DNA from: Chryseolinea sp. H1M3-3
GTDB lineage: Bacteria > Bacteroidota > Bacteroidia > Cytophagales > Cyclobacteriaceae
Direction of reading: 5' to 3'
Assembly (NCBI RefSeq): GCF_029360725.1
Contig: NZ_JARKMY010000018.1
Span: forward strand, 372,001 to 436,000
Length of the DNA: 64,000 bases
The translations under genes were made by a program, and so were the position numbers. Below the pieces are notes generated by a model that made no database searches, had not been told where the DNA came from, and saw only the letters and a program-made list of their open reading frames with translations. Below are positions 25,253 to 34,067 of this stretch, piece by piece. Within the stretch, counting starts at the first letter, position 1, and the number at the start of each line of letters is the position of its first letter.

Positions 25253-26176
25253 TTATTTATCCTTTCTCAATCCCAAAAACGATGGATGCCTCACATGCCC
25301 ATCATCCGTAATCTCAACATACTGCACCTGGGCCGTATACTTTGGCTGCGCCCAATGAAAACCCTTTTCCGTTTTCACCGGAGATTTAAGTGGACATTTA
25401 TCAACTTCAAAAGGCTGAATTTTTGAATACAAATCTTTTAATAACTCATTCTTGAATCCCGTTCCTACTTCACCTGAATAAACTAATTCTCCATCAACTT
25501 CCCTTGCAAGCAATAATGCACCAAAGTATTGACGACTTGCTTTTGGATCAGTCCATCCGATGATCTTAAAATCATCTACATTAACGTTCTTAATCTTTAA
25601 CCACTCTTTCGATCGCTTATCAGGGAAGTATTTACTGTCGATTCTCTTCGCGATAATACCTTCAAGATTGATCTTTCGCGCTTGCTCGAACAGCGCGATA
25701 CCTTCAGCTTCAACGTGATCACAATACTTGATGATATCACCTTCAGGAAGAATACGCTTCAGCAATTCTTTCCGCTCTATCAATTTCAACTTTGTAAGGT
25801 CTTTGCCCTTGAGTTGGAGGCAATCGAACACAATAAATTGAATTGGTAAATTCTGCGTGCTCTTGTAGTTTTGAATGGCCTGGAACGATGGCATTCCATC
25901 TCTGAAAACTACAACCTCGCCATCGAGAGTAGCATCTATTTCTAACTTCACCAGCTCGTTGTAAATCTTCGGGTATGCTTTGGCGTATGATAAACCATTA
26001 CGAGAATAGAACCGGGTATCCTTTCCATTTACCTCCGAGATTGCACGATAACCGTCCCACTTAATCTCAAACAGCCATTTCGGATCATCAAAGGCTGGAT
26101 CATCACTTAATGTGGCGCTCATTGGCGAGATAAAACTAGATAATTTTACGCCCCCCTCGATTTTAACATACTTCAT
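25253..26176 (-). CDS. ATP-dependent DNA ligase (LigD ligase-domain type)
   Basis: DNA ligase of 307 aa consisting of the adenylation domain and OB-fold only. The nucleotide-binding lysine is in EIKWDGYR (Lys about 39). Other ligase motifs are TRFYSRNG, LDGEVVVF, EGIIAKR and EWLKIKN, then the OB domain ending RHPSFLGLRKDK. It resembles the ligase part of bacterial LigD of the Ku/NHEJ pathway, but the polymerase and nuclease domains are absent and no ku gene is in the window. A role in nick sealing or repair during element transfer is possible but inferred. Confidence 0.9.
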   Translation of the reverse strand: MKYVKIEGGVKLSSFISPMSATLSDDPAFDDPKWLFEIKWDGYRAISEVNGKDTRFYSRNGLSYAKAYPKIYNELVKLEIDATLDGEVVVFRDGMPSFQAIQNYKSTQNLPIQFIVFDCLQLKGKDLTKLKLIERKELLKRILPEGDIIKYCDHVEAEGIALFEQARKINLEGIIAKRIDSKYFPDKRSKEWLKIKNVNVDDFKIIGWTDPKASRQYFGALLLAREVDGELVYSGEVGTGFKNELLKDLYSKIQPFEVDKCPLKSPVKTEKGFHWAQPKYTAQVQYVEITDDGHVRHPSFLGLRKDK

Positions 26177-26258
26177 TCAGCAATTTTGAACAGCGAAAAA
26201 TACGAACCTTTTGCCGTGCTAAACAGCGGCTTGCAATTTACTCAATTTAATAATAAAA

Positions 26259-26297
26259 ACTAATAATATTAGTATTTACCTTTGCCTAAAATACTAA
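26259..26297 (+). promoter_or_regulatory. Promoter with overlapping inverted repeats
   Basis: A perfect Bacteroidota -7 box TACCTTTG lies at 26277-26284, 25 bp before the start at 26310. It is framed by repeated ACTAA/TTAGT elements: ACTAAT-AAT-ATTAGT at 26259-26273, and TTAGTATTT (26269-26277) pairing with AAATACTAA (26289-26297). A repressor binding these arms would cover the promoter. Confidence 0.55.
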
Positions 26298-26309
26298 CGT
26301 ACTTAGGTT

Positions 26310-26678
26310 ATGAAATCAGTCAGAATAGCAAACACCGTAAAACATATTGAAGAGGGCGATGAGCGCATTACCCTTTTCAGGATTCAGGAAATCCTGTCTG
26401 AGCATAGATCCACATTGATTATGGGGATACTCAGTGATCTGCCAACTTACCTACAATTTAAGTTTTATACGAAAGTTGACAAGGAGTTGCAGGGGGTCTT
26501 GAAAGACAAATTGGTTGACCTTTCAAATTCAAAAGTCAACCTCGACCGCTACCTCGACATCGTGCATGATATTGAAAAGAACAGCAACTATCGCGTCCCA
26601 TGCCAGGAGTTCTTTAAAGAGATTGATACGCTGCTCGACTCCGCCTTGAATCCGATTCAATTAAAACTTGTAAAGTGA
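26310..26678 (+). CDS. Unknown 122-aa protein
   Basis: No family recognised. The sequence is soluble, mostly helical and charged (for example EEGDERITLFRIQEILSEHRS and LVDLSNSKVNLDRYLDIVHDIEKN), with no signal peptide or membrane segment. It follows a well-formed promoter/operator region and is 3 bp ahead of the next small gene, so the two probably form an operon divergent from the DNA ligase gene. Confidence 0.65.
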   Translation: MKSVRIANTVKHIEEGDERITLFRIQEILSEHRSTLIMGILSDLPTYLQFKFYTKVDKELQGVLKDKLVDLSNSKVNLDRYLDIVHDIEKNSNYRVPCQEFFKEIDTLLDSALNPIQLKLVK

Positions 26679-26681
26679 CGC

Positions 26682-26963
26682 ATGACGATTAAAGAATTAT
26701 CAGAATATATTGTACAGCATAAAAACGGAAGAGTACCCTATCCGTATGGAGATGACTTTATTGTTTCACATCATACAAGGACTGTTTTAAGCGAACATAT
26801 TCATATAACAGAAGCTCATATCCTGGAGAGCTGCGAAAAAGCTTCCAGCTATGATCAATACATTGAGCTATGCAGGCCGCTGGCTAAAACAGATACGGAA
26901 GCGTGGCTTCGTGAATGGAATAAGCCTCCTTCGAGAGGACGAACCCGGAGACGATTCAGATAA
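26682..26963 (+). CDS. Unknown 93-aa basic-tailed protein
   Basis: No family recognised. The N-terminal half has a VPYPYGDDFIVSHHT segment; the second half is helical (EAHILESCEKASSYDQYIEL) and the C-terminus is very basic and Arg-rich (SRGRTRRRFR), which could contact nucleic acid. It starts 3 bp after the preceding gene's stop and is likely co-expressed with it. Confidence 0.6.
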   Translation: MTIKELSEYIVQHKNGRVPYPYGDDFIVSHHTRTVLSEHIHITEAHILESCEKASSYDQYIELCRPLAKTDTEAWLREWNKPPSRGRTRRRFR

Positions 26964-27460
26964 ACAATGAAATTTTTAAATTGAGTTGTACGAGTATCCA
27001 TCCGAAAGTTCATTTCTTTCAAGTACTAGTGCTCTTAAATCAGCACCGCATTGTTAAAAATTACCGGCCCAAATGGCGCAAAGGAATTCCTTAAAGAAGA
27101 AGTTGATCTATGATCTGCCAATGCTTGAAAAAATATAGAAGTCTGTCTGTTCTAAAAATATTTTGCTATTTATTCTTGCTGATTTGTGTGAGATTGGCGG
27201 GGGTATTTTGGTGTGGCTGTCTTAAGAAGGTAAGTCATTCTGGTTTGCAATTGTCGGTAGTCTAATCCTAAGTCACAAATTTTTTGCCCTTCAAGGGTCT
27301 GTCGTCGAAAAGCCTGAACGTTATCAACCATCCTGAAAAGAAAAATCTGGCAATCCGGTTTTCCTGATTAAAATTTCCAAAGGTTGGCTAAGCTCGCCGG
27401 AAAAAATTTGAACGCTAAGGCAATACGTTTCACCGTGCAAGCTTACCAACATTTAGTTTC
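26964..27460. other. Gene-free gap before the tra module
   Basis: About 500 bp with no open frame I can support. It lies between the plus-strand pair of small genes and the end of the minus-strand conjugation operon, so it is a convergent boundary. A short in-frame stretch reading ITGPNGAKEFLKEE (about 27060-27100) ends at a stop and may be debris of a lost gene. A T-rich/G-rich stretch near 27170-27230 shows no clear hairpin. Confidence 0.4.
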
Positions 27461-28270
27461 TTACACTCCTAGTCCCTTTCTAGAAAAGGTTCGCTTTCCT
27501 TTATCAGGAGATTCGTCATCTGGTTTTTTATTCAGATCTTTTTTTTGGCCTTCCTTCTTATCCTCACTGACTACTGCTTTTTCCGCCTCAGGTTTAGTTT
27601 CCTTCTTTTGATGCTCTTGGAAAACTTTCTTCATCTCAGAGTCATAGATATTCAACGTTTTAAATTGAGGGTTTGCCTCAATGAACATTTTTTGAGTTTT
27701 ATCATCCTTTACAAAATTTACCTCATGAACATTTCCCCTTTCAAGTGACTGCATTAAGCGTTCCTTGGATTTCATATCGTTCAGGTCATTGATAGGAAGT
27801 TTCGCCAGTTCTCTTTCAAGATTATACCCATAGCCTGAATGAAACTGCCTGAACTTATGCCCGCCTTTATCATCTGGCTGATTGAAATCAAGCTGAAGCC
27901 AGGCATTAAATTTTTGGCCCTCGGAGTTAACCAGGTCTTTGTTGACGGATCTTCCATTTAATAAATTATATGCTTCCTTCGCAGTGACGCCAGCATTCTT
28001 ATTGATGTAGAATGATTGGGATTTTTCCGGACCGTTTTCACCAGCTTTGAAGCTAGCGGTATACCTGTTGAAAAAATACATGTCGGCCTTGTCAGATCTT
28101 TTAAAGTCCAGACTATACGATACCTTATCCTTTCCGTATGTGTTTACAGTGCCCAATTGAAATTCCGGTTTCTCTGATTTTACATTTTCAGTAAGCTTTT
28201 CATTGAGACCTTCACCAAACCCCAGATACTTCAATGCATCTTTAAGGAACTCTAAATTTTTCTCGCTCAT
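27461..28270 (-). CDS. ICE-associated protein, DUF3945/DUF4099-like C-terminal part
   Basis: 269-aa soluble protein transcribed downstream of traN. The N-terminal part (LEFLKDALKYLGFGEGL) and central region are not diagnostic; the segment VNFVKDDKTQKMFIEANPQFKTLNIYDSEMKKV (about 185-217) looks like the repeat found in DUF3945-type proteins of Bacteroidetes conjugative elements. The C-terminal 50 residues are low-complexity and highly charged (Lys/Glu/Asp). The role is unknown. The family name is tentative, based on the -NPQFKTLNIYD- pattern and the ICE setting. Confidence 0.7.
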   Translation of the reverse strand: MSEKNLEFLKDALKYLGFGEGLNEKLTENVKSEKPEFQLGTVNTYGKDKVSYSLDFKRSDKADMYFFNRYTASFKAGENGPEKSQSFYINKNAGVTAKEAYNLLNGRSVNKDLVNSEGQKFNAWLQLDFNQPDDKGGHKFRQFHSGYGYNLERELAKLPINDLNDMKSKERLMQSLERGNVHEVNFVKDDKTQKMFIEANPQFKTLNIYDSEMKKVFQEHQKKETKPEAEKAVVSEDKKEGQKKDLNKKPDDESPDKGKRTFSRKGLGV

Positions 28271-28298
28271 AATTGAAATTGTTTAAGTTGTTAATAGA

Positions 28299-29114
28299 TT
28301 ATTCTTCAGTGATTGTTTTTGCGTTTAGAATTACGGCGTTAGAGGTCTTCAACTTCAAATTTCGTCCGCCATTCTTTTCAAAAAGGTCTATTTCCAAAAC
28401 CTTAGCATCGGGTATTGTGAATTTTGGGAGGGCATAAACGACGTTAACCCTCGATTTCCCCTTGACCGTTTCTGCGTCGCCGGACAGGAAAATAGGATAA
28501 ACCTCAATTTCCTGAGTCGCCGTGCGCTTGACCTTCTGTTGGTCGCGGATATAAAATCGCAAAGCATCGATGTCATAATCGACGTTGCTCTTATTCGATA
28601 TCTGAACCTTATAGAGAATGATATTCTGATTGACATAAATATCTTTTAACGAGATTCTCAGCATGAATTTCTTATCCTTTCGAATACTGCCTCGGGTGTG
28701 TTTGTCTAATATTCTTTTTGAAATATTTGAAAGTTGTTCAGCATTGACTCCATCCGGAAAAAGCAACGGACGCTCGTTGGTTTCTCGTTGACTTTTAAGA
28801 ATGCAAAGTGTTCTTGGATTATCGGAATAGTTGACAGTAAAGTGATGGAGATTCCCATCCGCAGTAATAACCGTAACATTCGTTTCCGGAAAGCTCCGTC
28901 GTGCCGCTTTCAGCTGAAGGACATTCTCCACCCCTTTTGCCTTCTGAGCCAGCACTTCTTTGCTTCCGCGATCGACACCCTTGATCGGAAAAGGAAATAC
29001 AAGACTGGTGGTTTTGCTGTAAGTAATATCAAGTGAGTCATTGGTGACGATTTGACCAAAGCCATTGGTAGCAATAGCAAAACAAATCGCTAAGTATAGC
29101 AAACTGGATTTCAT
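28299..29114 (-). CDS. traN: Conjugative transposon protein TraN
   Basis: TraN/DUF4138-type protein of the Bacteroidetes type IV secretion system, equivalent in position to VirB9-like outer components. It has a cleavable signal (CFAIATNGFGQ), then the family-opening strand ITYSKTTSLVFPFPIKGVDRGSKEVLAQKAKGVENVLQLKAA in which the LVFPFPI...DRGS pattern is typical. The C-terminal half is beta-rich (RISLKDIYVNQNIILYKVQISNKSNVDYDI). It starts 11 bp after traM ends and belongs to the same minus-strand operon. Confidence 0.9.
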   Translation of the reverse strand: MKSSLLYLAICFAIATNGFGQIVTNDSLDITYSKTTSLVFPFPIKGVDRGSKEVLAQKAKGVENVLQLKAARRSFPETNVTVITADGNLHHFTVNYSDNPRTLCILKSQRETNERPLLFPDGVNAEQLSNISKRILDKHTRGSIRKDKKFMLRISLKDIYVNQNIILYKVQISNKSNVDYDIDALRFYIRDQQKVKRTATQEIEVYPIFLSGDAETVKGKSRVNVVYALPKFTIPDAKVLEIDLFEKNGGRNLKLKTSNAVILNAKTITEE

Positions 29115-29125
29115 GGGATGGTGCT

Positions 29126-30424
29126 TTAGTTTTTCTTTGTATTAGTGTCTTTCAAAAGAACTCTGTGCCCGGCTTTTACCGTGACGCGAATCATTTTTGA
29201 TTTCTTGCTTAGAAATCCCTTGGCTGCTTCAATACCAGCGGATGCGGCTTGAACGCCCAATGATGGATCAAGTGTGGTTAGTTCGAGCCCCTGTAGCGTC
29301 TGATCAGACGTTTGTTTTGCTGCGTCACGAGCGATTGCTCCGGGAACGTAAATGCCTTCAAGGCCGTCCATATCAAAAACGGAAAGTGACACAGGGTAAA
29401 TTGAATTACCATGCCTGATGGAGTTGACATTGATTGTTAGCCTCTCACCATTCAATGCGCACGTTCCAAATACAAATTGATTTGCTGGAATAATAACACC
29501 GTTGATCCTTACATCTTGCTGTAATACCAGCTTAGCGACTGAACCGGCTATCAAAGTTTGCGTATTATAAACAACGGCTTGTATCGCATTACCTTCGTTT
29601 TGTTCTTTTGAAAGTTCATCCAATCCATAAAATCCATTTACAGAATAATTCGGTGGAAGAATTTCGCGGGATATACTATCCAGTGGCAAAATGCCATGGC
29701 GATTGTTCAAAAAGCTTACAATATCTTCAGGCATAGCCGGTGAGGCGGATAAAATGTTTTCGTTCGCGGCCTTGCTTTCATCAAGTCTTGTTTTAACACG
29801 TTCGGGATGCTGGATATCGAGTATCTTGGTAAGGACATCGTTTATTTCCTTCATCTCTTCATCCTCCTGATCACCACTTTGCATCATCGTCATCATACTT
29901 TCCAATCGGTCCACATCACTTGTGAGTGGAGAGATTGCCGGAACGGAATCGTCATTTTCTTTTCCTCCTTCTACGCTAGCCGCCTCCGGAATCGCACTGA
30001 TATGTTTCTGTAGTTCACGGATCTGTCGGTTAATGCGCTCCTCGTTGTCATCAAGTGCGTGATTTTTCTTTCCGAGTGAAAAATTAATTGAGCCGGCTTC
30101 TGATTTTTTGCTTGTGTCCTGGTTGGCCTTCAATGGTGGCAATCGAAAGTAAGGATCGTTCCTTTTTGCTTCATTAAATTTCAACGAGTCTGTCTGCGCT
30201 TGCTGATAGAGGCTTAGTTTGTCCCAAGCCTTTGCGTCATCTTTAAATTGGGCATCGGGGAGTTCAAGGAGCAAGCCAGCCTGGTCATCTTTCGTTGTGT
30301 GTGCTGCTGTGCCTTTCCCTCCGCCAAGTGCCCAAAATAACAGTGTAAGAAATGGCATCACCATTACGGGTAAAGCCATGATAAATTTTCGTTGTTGAAA
30401 AAGCTTTTGTGTTATGCGTTTCAT
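29126..30424 (-). CDS. traM: Conjugative transposon protein TraM
   Basis: TraM of the Bacteroidetes transfer system, the likely VirB10-like component spanning inner membrane and periplasm. One membrane helix near the N-terminus (MALPVMVMPFLTLLFWALGGGKG) is followed by a long Asp/Glu/Gln-rich linker (about 45-220), then a C-terminal beta domain (about 250-430) with VVYNTQTLIAGSVAKLVLQQDVRINGVIIPANQFVFGTCALNGERL, the TrbI/VirB10-type core. The 432-aa length is normal. Confidence 0.92.
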   Translation of the reverse strand: MKRITQKLFQQRKFIMALPVMVMPFLTLLFWALGGGKGTAAHTTKDDQAGLLLELPDAQFKDDAKAWDKLSLYQQAQTDSLKFNEAKRNDPYFRLPPLKANQDTSKKSEAGSINFSLGKKNHALDDNEERINRQIRELQKHISAIPEAASVEGGKENDDSVPAISPLTSDVDRLESMMTMMQSGDQEDEEMKEINDVLTKILDIQHPERVKTRLDESKAANENILSASPAMPEDIVSFLNNRHGILPLDSISREILPPNYSVNGFYGLDELSKEQNEGNAIQAVVYNTQTLIAGSVAKLVLQQDVRINGVIIPANQFVFGTCALNGERLTINVNSIRHGNSIYPVSLSVFDMDGLEGIYVPGAIARDAAKQTSDQTLQGLELTTLDPSLGVQAASAGIEAAKGFLSKKSKMIRVTVKAGHRVLLKDTNTKKN

Positions 30425-30452
30425 ATTTCAATTCTTTAATCGTTACGTTCCA

Positions 30453-30953
30453 TTACAGTTTTAATCCTTTACCTCTTGCAGGAATGAAGTGAAGTTGTTT
30501 CTCATACATTTCAAGCTGTTGCCTGCTGATCTGTTCCCAGCCTTTCGACTTGCTATAAGCATCGTCCGAGTATTCGAGTGAACGATTTATATAGGTTTGC
30601 CCGTGCTTGTCTACAGCCAGGTAAAATGCCTCGAACTCTCCGTTGACTTCTCCTTTCAGTTTTCCAACCGGAATCAATTGGTCCTCCGGAAGGTCTTTTC
30701 CTTTATCACTCATATGGATGTCTTTTGGTGTTGTGATCTTGTCTATGGTTAGTGTGTTTGGTTCCTGATTGGTGCTTAGCGCCTGAATAATCACCGTTAA
30801 GCCGATTGAGCACACTGTGATGCCCATAGAAAGCAGGATCACTTTCTTCGTCCTTGTGTTTAAGTCGTTGAACCACCTATTGAATGGATTTATCAAAGTC
30901 TTAGTGATTCCGTTCACCTTTTCAGTACTCAAATAGTTCTTTCGTTTTTTCAT
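30453..30953 (-). CDS. TraL-position membrane protein of the transfer operon
   Basis: 166-aa protein between traK and traM. Basic N-terminus, one membrane helix (about residues 40-58, VILLSMGITVCSIGLTVII), then a periplasmic domain with PVGKLKGEVNGEFEAFYLAVDKHGQTYINRSLEYSDDAY. Its place corresponds to TraL in CTnDOT-like elements, but I recognise no motif that confirms the identity, so the symbol is left blank. It sits 23 bp after traK and 28 bp before traM. Confidence 0.75.
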   Translation of the reverse strand: MKKRKNYLSTEKVNGITKTLINPFNRWFNDLNTRTKKVILLSMGITVCSIGLTVIIQALSTNQEPNTLTIDKITTPKDIHMSDKGKDLPEDQLIPVGKLKGEVNGEFEAFYLAVDKHGQTYINRSLEYSDDAYSKSKGWEQISRQQLEMYEKQLHFIPARGKGLKL

Positions 30954-30976
30954 TGTGTTGGTTGCAGTTTACTGTC

Positions 30977-31594
30977 CTACCTGTTTTGACTCTTTATATC
31001 TTTATTCTCAAGGATATTCCAACGCTCGATCAGAAATCCATGAGGGTTATTATCTGAGCGGGACACGTTGCGCAGATAGCCTTCCGTTATGAGGTTCCTT
31101 GTTACGATCGAAGTTGTCCGGATGATCTTTTGCTTAGCAGTGCAGCGGAAATAAAATGGATACTCGTCGATGTCAATTCTAATACTGTCAATGGTTATTT
31201 CCTGGCTAACATTTCCGGAAATGATGTTGGCGTAGTAGCTATTCTCCCGGAGATTGTCATGTTGCTTTTGCGCCGAACCATCTGCCAGGTATAAAGCCTT
31301 TTGAATATTAGATTGAATGACTTTGTCGTCAGGATGAAGCGTGAAGAAATAATGATGGAACATCTTAACATGATCCCGTCCCTCAACCGGTATGTTATCT
31401 TTTCGCTCAGCAGAAAATGCTTCTAAGGCTTTCCCATTGGCAAGAATATAAATACGACCTTGCGTCTCGGTTACGATATCGTAACTCTTATAGATTGTAT
31501 AACCACATAAGGCAACGCAAGCAGCGATCAGGAAAAGCGAGAATAACCTGACGTGTTTGAAAGCGGTATCGATATTTTTGAATTGTTGAAACAT
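30977..31594 (-). CDS. traK: Conjugative transposon protein TraK
   Basis: TraK, the VirB8-like inner-membrane scaffold of the transfer channel. FQQFKNIDTAFKHVRLFSLFLIAACVALCGYTIYKSY is the diagnostic family N-terminus, holding one membrane helix (about 15-35). The periplasmic domain includes RDHVKMFHHYFFTLHPDDKVIQSNIQKALYLAD and a final GFLIERWNILENKDI. The 205-aa length is normal. It follows traJ by 13 bp. Confidence 0.93.
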   Translation of the reverse strand: MFQQFKNIDTAFKHVRLFSLFLIAACVALCGYTIYKSYDIVTETQGRIYILANGKALEAFSAERKDNIPVEGRDHVKMFHHYFFTLHPDDKVIQSNIQKALYLADGSAQKQHDNLRENSYYANIISGNVSQEITIDSIRIDIDEYPFYFRCTAKQKIIRTTSIVTRNLITEGYLRNVSRSDNNPHGFLIERWNILENKDIKSQNR

Positions 31595-31607
31595 AAGATT
31601 GATGCGA

Positions 31608-32783
31608 TTATTTTCCTGATAGCTTATTGTTCATGTAGTGTTCTGGATTAATGTTGCCACCAGTGGCCGTACCTGCTAACTTCGAACCGACGGTCGTTGC
31701 AGAACTTCCCAGTATAGACGTCGCACCGCCTACTGTTGTCGAGACCGTTGATTGTGCGCCACCAGAAAAAAGATTCGTCGTTTTGTATAGTAGCGCGTTG
31801 GCGCCGCTAGCATGAACGATGTAGTTTGCAATGCTCGGAACCGTAAAGTATCCGACTATTCCGATCACCATGAAGATCAGGTATGCAGTATCCGTAGAGT
31901 TGAAAAAGGTATCGCCGTATTGATTTACCTGACGGATATCCATCTTCAGCATGTTCTCCTGGATCTTCCCAATGACGCTTCCGAAGATGTTGGCGACTGG
32001 CAGCCAAAGAAAAATATTAATGTAGCGGGCTATCCAGGCGGTAAGCGTATGGTGCAATCCGTCAAACACGGACAATCCAAACACAATGGGGCCGAGTATA
32101 GCAAGTACGATCAAATAAAATGTTCTGATCGTATTGATGCAAAGTGCAGCAGCCTCATAAAGAATGTGCAGGATCTCAGACATCCATTGCTTAATGGAAT
32201 TCCGGAAATTGTACGACGCCTTCGCCATCGCGAACTTGATGTCATTACCAATTCCATCGAGTACTCCTTCTTCTGTTCCATCGGGATGTGTGTATCGATA
32301 CCATTTATCTCTGTCTCCACCTCCGTCAATTCCAACATACATTTGCCACGCAGGAGTCTTTCTTATTGCTTCTTCTTTTCTCTTCAACAGAAAAGCGATT
32401 GACTTATTGGAACCTTCTACCATCGCAGCAGTCCCTGTAACTGTTGGTCTAAGAATGGAATTGATCAACGTCAGCACGGAAGGAAACATGAGGATGGCGA
32501 GACCTAAGGCAAACGGCCTTAGCAATGGATAAAAATCAACGGACTCAGCATTGGCAATGTGCCGCCAAACCCTTGAAGCTATATACCAAATGGCGGCAAA
32601 TGCGGCGAGACCGCGACCGACGTCGATTAACCTGCTGCACAACGGAATCATCTCATCATAGAGTTGATCGAGAACACTTTGAAAGCTTGCTATCTCACCC
32701 GTCAGCCCTTGTGCGTGAGTAAAAATTGGCAACAGTTGTCCTACGACCGCCAATAAGGCGGCCTTACATCCTTTATATTTCAT
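31608..32783 (-). CDS. traJ: Conjugative transposon protein TraJ
   Basis: Polytopic inner-membrane protein of the transfer channel, comparable to VirB6/TrbL. Signal-like N-terminus, then GLAAFAAIWYIASRVWRHIANAESVDFYPLLRPFALGLAI as the conserved first helices, a soluble loop (about 120-190), and further helices from about 205 (FYLIVLAILGPIVFGLSVFDG) to 320. The C-terminus is Gly/Ala/Thr-rich. It follows the first TraI-like gene by about 10 bp. Confidence 0.93.
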   Translation of the reverse strand: MKYKGCKAALLAVVGQLLPIFTHAQGLTGEIASFQSVLDQLYDEMIPLCSRLIDVGRGLAAFAAIWYIASRVWRHIANAESVDFYPLLRPFALGLAILMFPSVLTLINSILRPTVTGTAAMVEGSNKSIAFLLKRKEEAIRKTPAWQMYVGIDGGGDRDKWYRYTHPDGTEEGVLDGIGNDIKFAMAKASYNFRNSIKQWMSEILHILYEAAALCINTIRTFYLIVLAILGPIVFGLSVFDGLHHTLTAWIARYINIFLWLPVANIFGSVIGKIQENMLKMDIRQVNQYGDTFFNSTDTAYLIFMVIGIVGYFTVPSIANYIVHASGANALLYKTTNLFSGGAQSTVSTTVGGATSILGSSATTVGSKLAGTATGGNINPEHYMNNKLSGK

Positions 32784-32792
32784 ATTGGAGAT

Positions 32793-33419
32793 TTAGTCTT
32801 CTACCTGATACAACTTTTGTAATACACTTACGTCATTGTTTTCCTTTGCCCGTTGAATGGCAAGCATCTGAGTACTGTTGTTAAAGTACCGGAGAAATGA
32901 AATCTTGTCCTCCATGTCTTCGTATATCCTGTCGATCCGTTGAATGCGTTCATCATCACTCATGCGCAGTTTAGCTGCTGTAACGATCATCGCTAATTCC
33001 TCGAGGTTTTTGAGACTTTGTTTTACTAGGTAATTGTAGACGTTCGCGATGTACCTGAGCTCATCCGCAGAAAAATTCGGATCGCGTTTGAACCTGTCAT
33101 ATGCTCTTCCATATTCTTTCAAGAGCAATTGCTGATAGCTGATTATATCTGCCACGCGTTTGTAATTCCTTACAGCCGGGTTTACAGCAAACAGGCCATC
33201 AAGAAAAACCTGATGAAGTTTATAGTTCCCTTCAGCAATATTCTTAACCCTGTTGTATCCAGCACTCAAGATCTTGTATCCCTTGTACATATTGTCAAGG
33301 ATCTGTTCGAGTTGTTTCAACTTTTCATAGTTGAGTGCAAGTTGTATAGCCTCCTGCGCCTGCGCATTGCCAATTCTTACTTGAAGGAATAAAAGGGTGA
33401 TCAATATGGCATATCGCAT
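32793..33419 (-). CDS. TraI-like conjugal transfer protein, copy 3 of 3
   Basis: 208-aa exported, helical protein. Signal peptide (LLFLQVRIGNAQAQ), then long helices with ALNYEKLKQLEQILDNMYKGYKILSAGYNRVKNIAEGNY, and the conserved C-terminal part RMSDDERIQRIDRIYEDMEDKISFLRYFNNSTQMLAIQRAKE. The same MxDDERLxxID...F.NST.ML..QR pattern occurs in the next gene upstream. It ends 10 bp before traJ. The exact role in the transfer channel is unknown; VirB5-like pilus tip or channel factors are a possible analogy. Confidence 0.82.
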   Translation of the reverse strand: MRYAILITLLFLQVRIGNAQAQEAIQLALNYEKLKQLEQILDNMYKGYKILSAGYNRVKNIAEGNYKLHQVFLDGLFAVNPAVRNYKRVADIISYQQLLLKEYGRAYDRFKRDPNFSADELRYIANVYNYLVKQSLKNLEELAMIVTAAKLRMSDDERIQRIDRIYEDMEDKISFLRYFNNSTQMLAIQRAKENNDVSVLQKLYQVED

Positions 33420-33422
33420 GGC

Positions 33423-34067
33423 TTATTTATTTGGGTTTAACTTGCTGGAAGCTTCGATTTCGAATTGTTCTTTTGATCTTTGCAGGATCAACATGCTCGT
33501 GGAGTTCGTAAACGACTTTGCAAAGGCATATTTGTCCTTCATGTCTTCATAAAGGGCATCAATAGCGGCCAGGCGCTCGTCGTCTTTCATTTCTAAGGTG
33601 CGGTCGGAAACAATTTGAGTAAGAACTGAAAGGGACGACTCGCACTCGTCTATTAGATTGGCACAAACCTCTTCAATGTATTTGATTTCGTCAGGTGTAA
33701 GTTGATTATCCGAATTCTGTCTTAGTTTTCGAAATTCGCTTACGATCTGATTCTGATAAGCGACAATCAAAGAAACCTTAGCAGAATTTCTTACGGAAGC
33801 GTTTACAAGTTTGAGCGATTCGAAATAAGTCGAGTGATCTTTAAAATTCCGGTCCTTAATATCACCGACAATATTTAATCCCTTTTTAGCGATATCATAA
33901 CCATCCTTCAGGTAGCCCAAATACACTTTCAAGGCAGCGATTTGCTGAATAAGATATTTCCGCTGCGTGCTCTTCTGCCTGAACCATTCCTGGAATGTCT
34001 GTGCTTCTACATGCTGACTCATGCACGCAAGTGTTAGTATTAAAGCAACTACTCTTCTCATATTCAT
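33423..34067 (-). CDS. TraI-like conjugal transfer protein, copy 2 of 3
   Basis: 214-aa exported helical protein and clear paralogue of the gene at 32793-33419: signal peptide (LTLACMSQHVEA), QTFQEWFRQKSTQRKYLIQQIAALKVYLGYLKDGYDIAKKGL near the N-terminus, and EMKDDERLAAIDALYEDMKDKYAFAKSFTNSTSMLILQRSKE near the C-terminus. It overlaps the upstream TraI-like gene by 4 bp and precedes copy 3 by 3 bp, so the three are tightly coupled. Confidence 0.82.
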   Translation of the reverse strand: MNMRRVVALILTLACMSQHVEAQTFQEWFRQKSTQRKYLIQQIAALKVYLGYLKDGYDIAKKGLNIVGDIKDRNFKDHSTYFESLKLVNASVRNSAKVSLIVAYQNQIVSEFRKLRQNSDNQLTPDEIKYIEEVCANLIDECESSLSVLTQIVSDRTLEMKDDERLAAIDALYEDMKDKYAFAKSFTNSTSMLILQRSKEQFEIEASSKLNPNK

